Positions 61,717 to 64,000 of a stretch of DNA of 64,000 nt are shown here, in pieces. Location of the stretch: assembly GCA_017553785.1 (NCBI GenBank), contig JAFZKD010000046.1, positions 1-64,000 of the forward strand, in the 5' to 3' direction. The stretch is from Muribaculaceae bacterium (lineage in GTDB: Bacteria > Bacteroidota > Bacteroidia > Bacteroidales > Muribaculaceae). The notes beneath the pieces were generated by a model. That model was given only the letters and a program-made list of their open reading frames with translations. It did not search any database and was not told where the DNA came from. Position numbers and translations under genes: made by a program. The stretch's first letter is position 1. The number at the start of each line of letters is the position of its first letter.

Positions 61717-62436
61717 ATGAGTATCATTCATCGTATCATCATTTGTACGACGCTCATCACGACTGCAGCAACAGCATCGGCCCAATACTACAGTGGTGAG
61801 CACACCTTTGACGGCGAGCACCATAACGAGGTTTCGGCCTCGTTGACCACAGGCAGGAACATCATTACCGGCCCATGTATCGGCAACACCCTTCACTACA
61901 AGCATTATTTCAATGATCACTGGAGTGTAGACGGCGGTGCCAACCTACAGTATACCAAGGAACTCTACGGTTTCAAGGCCAGGGGTGAATATCATCTGCA
62001 ACTCATGGCCTTCCACCTATTTGCGTCAGGCGAATACATGTACAACCATTACCACCGTTACAACACCAATGAGAACCTGGGCAACATGTCGCTCAGAATA
62101 GAGCGCGGCTATTGGGACCTGACGCTTGGCGGATCATTCATCAGCTACAATATGATGGGTGACCGCTATGTTGAGCCGTTGACACTCACATTTGGGGCAC
62201 ATGCGACATTGCGTCCACGTACCAACGATTGGAACGTTGGCCTCTTGTTCCGCAATTATGACGACTTCTATTATGAAAACTGGAACATCAACTGGGGCTT
62301 GGACGGCTATTATCGCCTGAAGCCCAACTGGAAGTTGTTCTGCGAGTTCAACGTGCGTCCCGCTGGCTCGATGAGCCAGCTGGCGAGCAAATATGAGACA
62401 ACAGGCAAAGTAGGTGTAATCTATCGATGGAAATAA
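61717..62436 (+). CDS. Predicted outer-membrane beta-barrel protein
   Basis: 239 residues, not recognised as a named family. Signal peptide 1-21 (TLITTAATASA). The rest is alternating aromatic/polar beta strands (HNEVSASLTTGRNIITGP, WSVDGGANLQYTKELY, YWDLTLGGSFISYNMMG), ending in GVIYRWK, a terminal aromatic strand usual for barrels. About ten to twelve strands are expected. 13 bases after the ClC gene and two before the metallophosphatase gene, so part of the same operon. Confidence 0.65.
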   Translation: MSIIHRIIICTTLITTAATASAQYYSGEHTFDGEHHNEVSASLTTGRNIITGPCIGNTLHYKHYFNDHWSVDGGANLQYTKELYGFKARGEYHLQLMAFHLFASGEYMYNHYHRYNTNENLGNMSLRIERGYWDLTLGGSFISYNMMGDRYVEPLTLTFGAHATLRPRTNDWNVGLLFRNYDDFYYENWNINWGLDGYYRLKPNWKLFCEFNVRPAGSMSQLASKYETTGKVGVIYRWK

Positions 62437-62438
62437 TT

Positions 62439-63533
62439 ATGAAAAAGTCATATACATATATTCTTTTCACTACCACTTTACTGGCAGCAACCACGGTTTT
62501 CGGTTCTTGTGAGAAAGTCAGCCCCACGGGCGTACTCATCGGCAACACCAGTGTTGATGACCGCGTGAAGCAATCACTGCTTTTTTATTCCTACTATGGT
62601 GATGATATGGACTGGTATCTTGTTGACAGCATCGAGGAATACTCTTTCCTGGTTGGCAGTGACAGCCATATCACCCTCGACCCCGGACGACTGAGTGAGA
62701 TGATACGAACGGGCATCGAAAACGATGACCTGTTCTATTGTCACCTGGGTGACCTTGCCGACACCAAGCCAGAGTACTATTATAACACCAAGTTGGCGTT
62801 ATATGATGCCCTGAGGATGTGGAAAAATAAATACATTCGCCCGCTTATTGATGAATACCACTCAGAAGCGGAAGGAGTGTATATTGATGACAGAGTAATT
62901 AAAGAATGGAAGAATAATTGCCAATTATGGGAAGATTGGAATTTGCCATTTTACCCGGTCGTGGGTAATCATGATATCACACATAATGGCTGGGCTTTGT
63001 TCTGCGACCAATTCAAGACCTCGTTCTATGAGTTCACTGTCAGAGTCGGTGGCCAATATGACCGCTTCATTTTCCTCGATTCAGCCAACGGCACGCTGGG
63101 CGACTTCCAGATTGATAAAATCGAAGACAATGCGTTACGCAATGATGGGAAACAGATCCGCAACACCTTTGTGTTTACCCACACCAATATTTTCCGTCCG
63201 TCTCTTAACGAGTTTGCCTCGACTTATTGCCGAGAGGAAATGTACTATATCCTGAATAAACTGGCCGAGTGGAACACGACCATCATGTTCTACGGCCACG
63301 TCCATGCCTGGGATGACCGTTACTTCGGTGAATGTCCAAACGGCCAGAAGGTAAGGCACATCACCATGCCCTCGATGAACTTTGTGGACCATCCCGATGG
63401 CGGCGATGACCTGCTTGTCAGGGTCACCGTCAAGAAGAACGGCAAGCCCGTGGTGGAGCCCGTAGGCCTGTACAGCAAGGAGCGCAGCAAAGAGGAACTT
63501 GAAGAACTGGGATACTACACAACTACCAAATAA
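62439..63533 (+). CDS. Calcineurin-like metallophosphatase lipoprotein
   Basis: 364 residues from ATG 62439 (MKKSYTYILFTTTLLAAT); an earlier in-frame ATG at 62427 overlaps the upstream gene. The lipoprotein box is VFGSCEK. The metallophosphoesterase motifs are D-x-H (GSDSHI), HLGDLADTK, VGNHDIT, FTHTN and YGHVHAWD, so the two-metal site is complete. Likely anchored at the outer or inner membrane and acting on an exported phosphoester; the substrate is unknown. The PAP2-type gene follows 13 bases downstream. Confidence 0.8.
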   Translation: MKKSYTYILFTTTLLAATTVFGSCEKVSPTGVLIGNTSVDDRVKQSLLFYSYYGDDMDWYLVDSIEEYSFLVGSDSHITLDPGRLSEMIRTGIENDDLFYCHLGDLADTKPEYYYNTKLALYDALRMWKNKYIRPLIDEYHSEAEGVYIDDRVIKEWKNNCQLWEDWNLPFYPVVGNHDITHNGWALFCDQFKTSFYEFTVRVGGQYDRFIFLDSANGTLGDFQIDKIEDNALRNDGKQIRNTFVFTHTNIFRPSLNEFASTYCREEMYYILNKLAEWNTTIMFYGHVHAWDDRYFGECPNGQKVRHITMPSMNFVDHPDGGDDLLVRVTVKKNGKPVVEPVGLYSKERSKEELEELGYYTTTK

Positions 63534-63546
63534 ATTTGACCACATC

Positions 63547-64000
63547 ATGGCAAAACAACTCCATATCCTCACGATCGCATTTCTGCTCACCGCTTTCATC
63601 ACCCGTGCCCAGGACTCAATCGGTGTAAATGCAATGCCCCATTTGTCGCTTGATCTCGACACAACACGACTCTCGCTCTACGAGCCGCATCACGGCATGG
63701 ATTTCACGTTTTTGAAGAACACCACCAACCCCGAGGCCAAGCCCTACAAGTTCTTAGACGACCAGACGTGGACAGGCATCCCGGTGTTTCTAGCCGGCAT
63801 GATTGCTAAGAGCGAGAAAACCGCCTTTCGCCAGGACTACAACAACCCGGATACCAAAATCCGCCTTATCAAGTATGATTTCCACACCGAGATAGACAAC
63901 TACACCCAGTTCTCGGGCATCGCACTCACTGCCGGTCTGAAAATGGCGGGCGTCGAGGGCCGTTCCAGTTGGCCACGACTGTTCGCCTCGTCGCTGGCAT
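63547..64000 (+). CDS. PAP2-family phosphatase, N-terminal part (runs off the window)
   Basis: 151 residues to the window edge, starting ATG 63547 with a signal peptide (HILTIAFLLTAFITRA). The part seen is the N-terminal region of Bacteroidota PAP2 phosphatases (TWTGIPVFLAGMIAKSE, then IDNYTQFSGIALTAGLKMAG, VEGRSSWPRLFASS). The catalytic K-x6-RP, PSGH and SR-x5-H-x3-D motifs lie beyond the end. PAP2 enzymes of this sort remove phosphate from lipid A or undecaprenyl diphosphate. Assignment rests on the N-terminal pattern only. Confidence 0.65.
   Translation, partial: MAKQLHILTIAFLLTAFITRAQDSIGVNAMPHLSLDLDTTRLSLYEPHHGMDFTFLKNTTNPEAKPYKFLDDQTWTGIPVFLAGMIAKSEKTAFRQDYNNPDTKIRLIKYDFHTEIDNYTQFSGIALTAGLKMAGVEGRSSWPRLFASSLA

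Noticed and set aside
1..64000. tRNA, rRNA, CRISPR arrays or insertion sequences
   Set aside because: No cloverleaf-type sequence, regularly spaced direct repeats, or transposase with terminal inverted repeats was found by reading both strands; small structured RNAs could still be missed without a covariance search.

Overview
The window is chromosomal DNA of a member of the Bacteroidota, most likely order Bacteroidales. The evidence is the gene content and synteny: a SurA-type isomerase/OstA-like/mutL run, a tig-clpP-clpX-recQ run, an RprXY-type two-component pair, DUF3667 and DUF3127 proteins, and BspA-like, BIG2 and dockerin surface proteins. The promoters also fit: about a dozen starts are preceded by the Bacteroidota pattern TTG or TTTG, 19-20 bases, TAnnTTTG. 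Base composition is mixed, with GC-rich genes and AT-rich gaps. A gut lineage such as Muribaculaceae or Prevotella relatives is possible but cannot be fixed from sequence alone. Coding density is high. I see no rRNA, tRNA, CRISPR array, insertion sequence or prophage, and no gap between genes exceeds 300 bases.

Layout. 1-2440: the 3' part of a PepD-type dipeptidase, a DUF3127 protein with an SSB-like acidic tip, and an AlbA_2 protein. 2544-9707 (minus): a tightly packed run of SurA-like isomerase, OstA/LptA-like protein, MutL, PHP phosphatase and SGNH esterase. 9915-16125 (minus): two large exported mosaic proteins made of dockerin, BIG2 repeats and a terminal FGE-sulfatase/C-type-lectin-like domain. 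16374-28291 (minus): M16 protease, a second PpiC-type isomerase, RecQ, ClpX, ClpP, trigger factor and an ECF sigma factor, which together form a protein-quality-control neighbourhood. 28573-29786 (minus): four small envelope genes, including two YtxH proteins. 30077-36995: uvrA, an AlkD-like protein, hemW, and an EF-G paralogue with degenerate GTPase motifs. 37290-41752: an RprX/RprY-like sensor and regulator, PlsC, a CpsB/CapC phosphatase and ribosomal protein L31 type B.

42001-46990: an S41 protease flanked by two nearly identical hairpins, two tandem DUF3667 membrane proteins with a multi-pass membrane partner, and a lipid/diacylglycerol kinase. 47048-51860: a glycogen metabolism operon (debranching enzyme, GT4 glycogen-synthase-like enzyme, GH57 amylase with a lysine/alanine-rich tail). 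52094-57751: a 5'-nucleotidase, a GH3 (NagZ-like)/beta-lactamase fusion and a TlpA-type thioredoxin lipoprotein. 57826-64000: threonylcarbamoyl-AMP synthase, a polyprenyl sugar-phosphate transferase, a ClC channel with CBS domains, an outer-membrane barrel candidate, a metallophosphatase lipoprotein and the 5' part of a PAP2-type phosphatase.

The most notable points are the EF-G paralogue whose catalytic histidine is serine, the DUF3127 protein ending like SSB, the paired mosaic proteins whose divergent C-termini resemble diversity-generating-retroelement variable regions (no reverse transcriptase is present in the window), the duplicated hairpin around the S41 gene, and the histone-H1-like tail on the GH57 enzyme.
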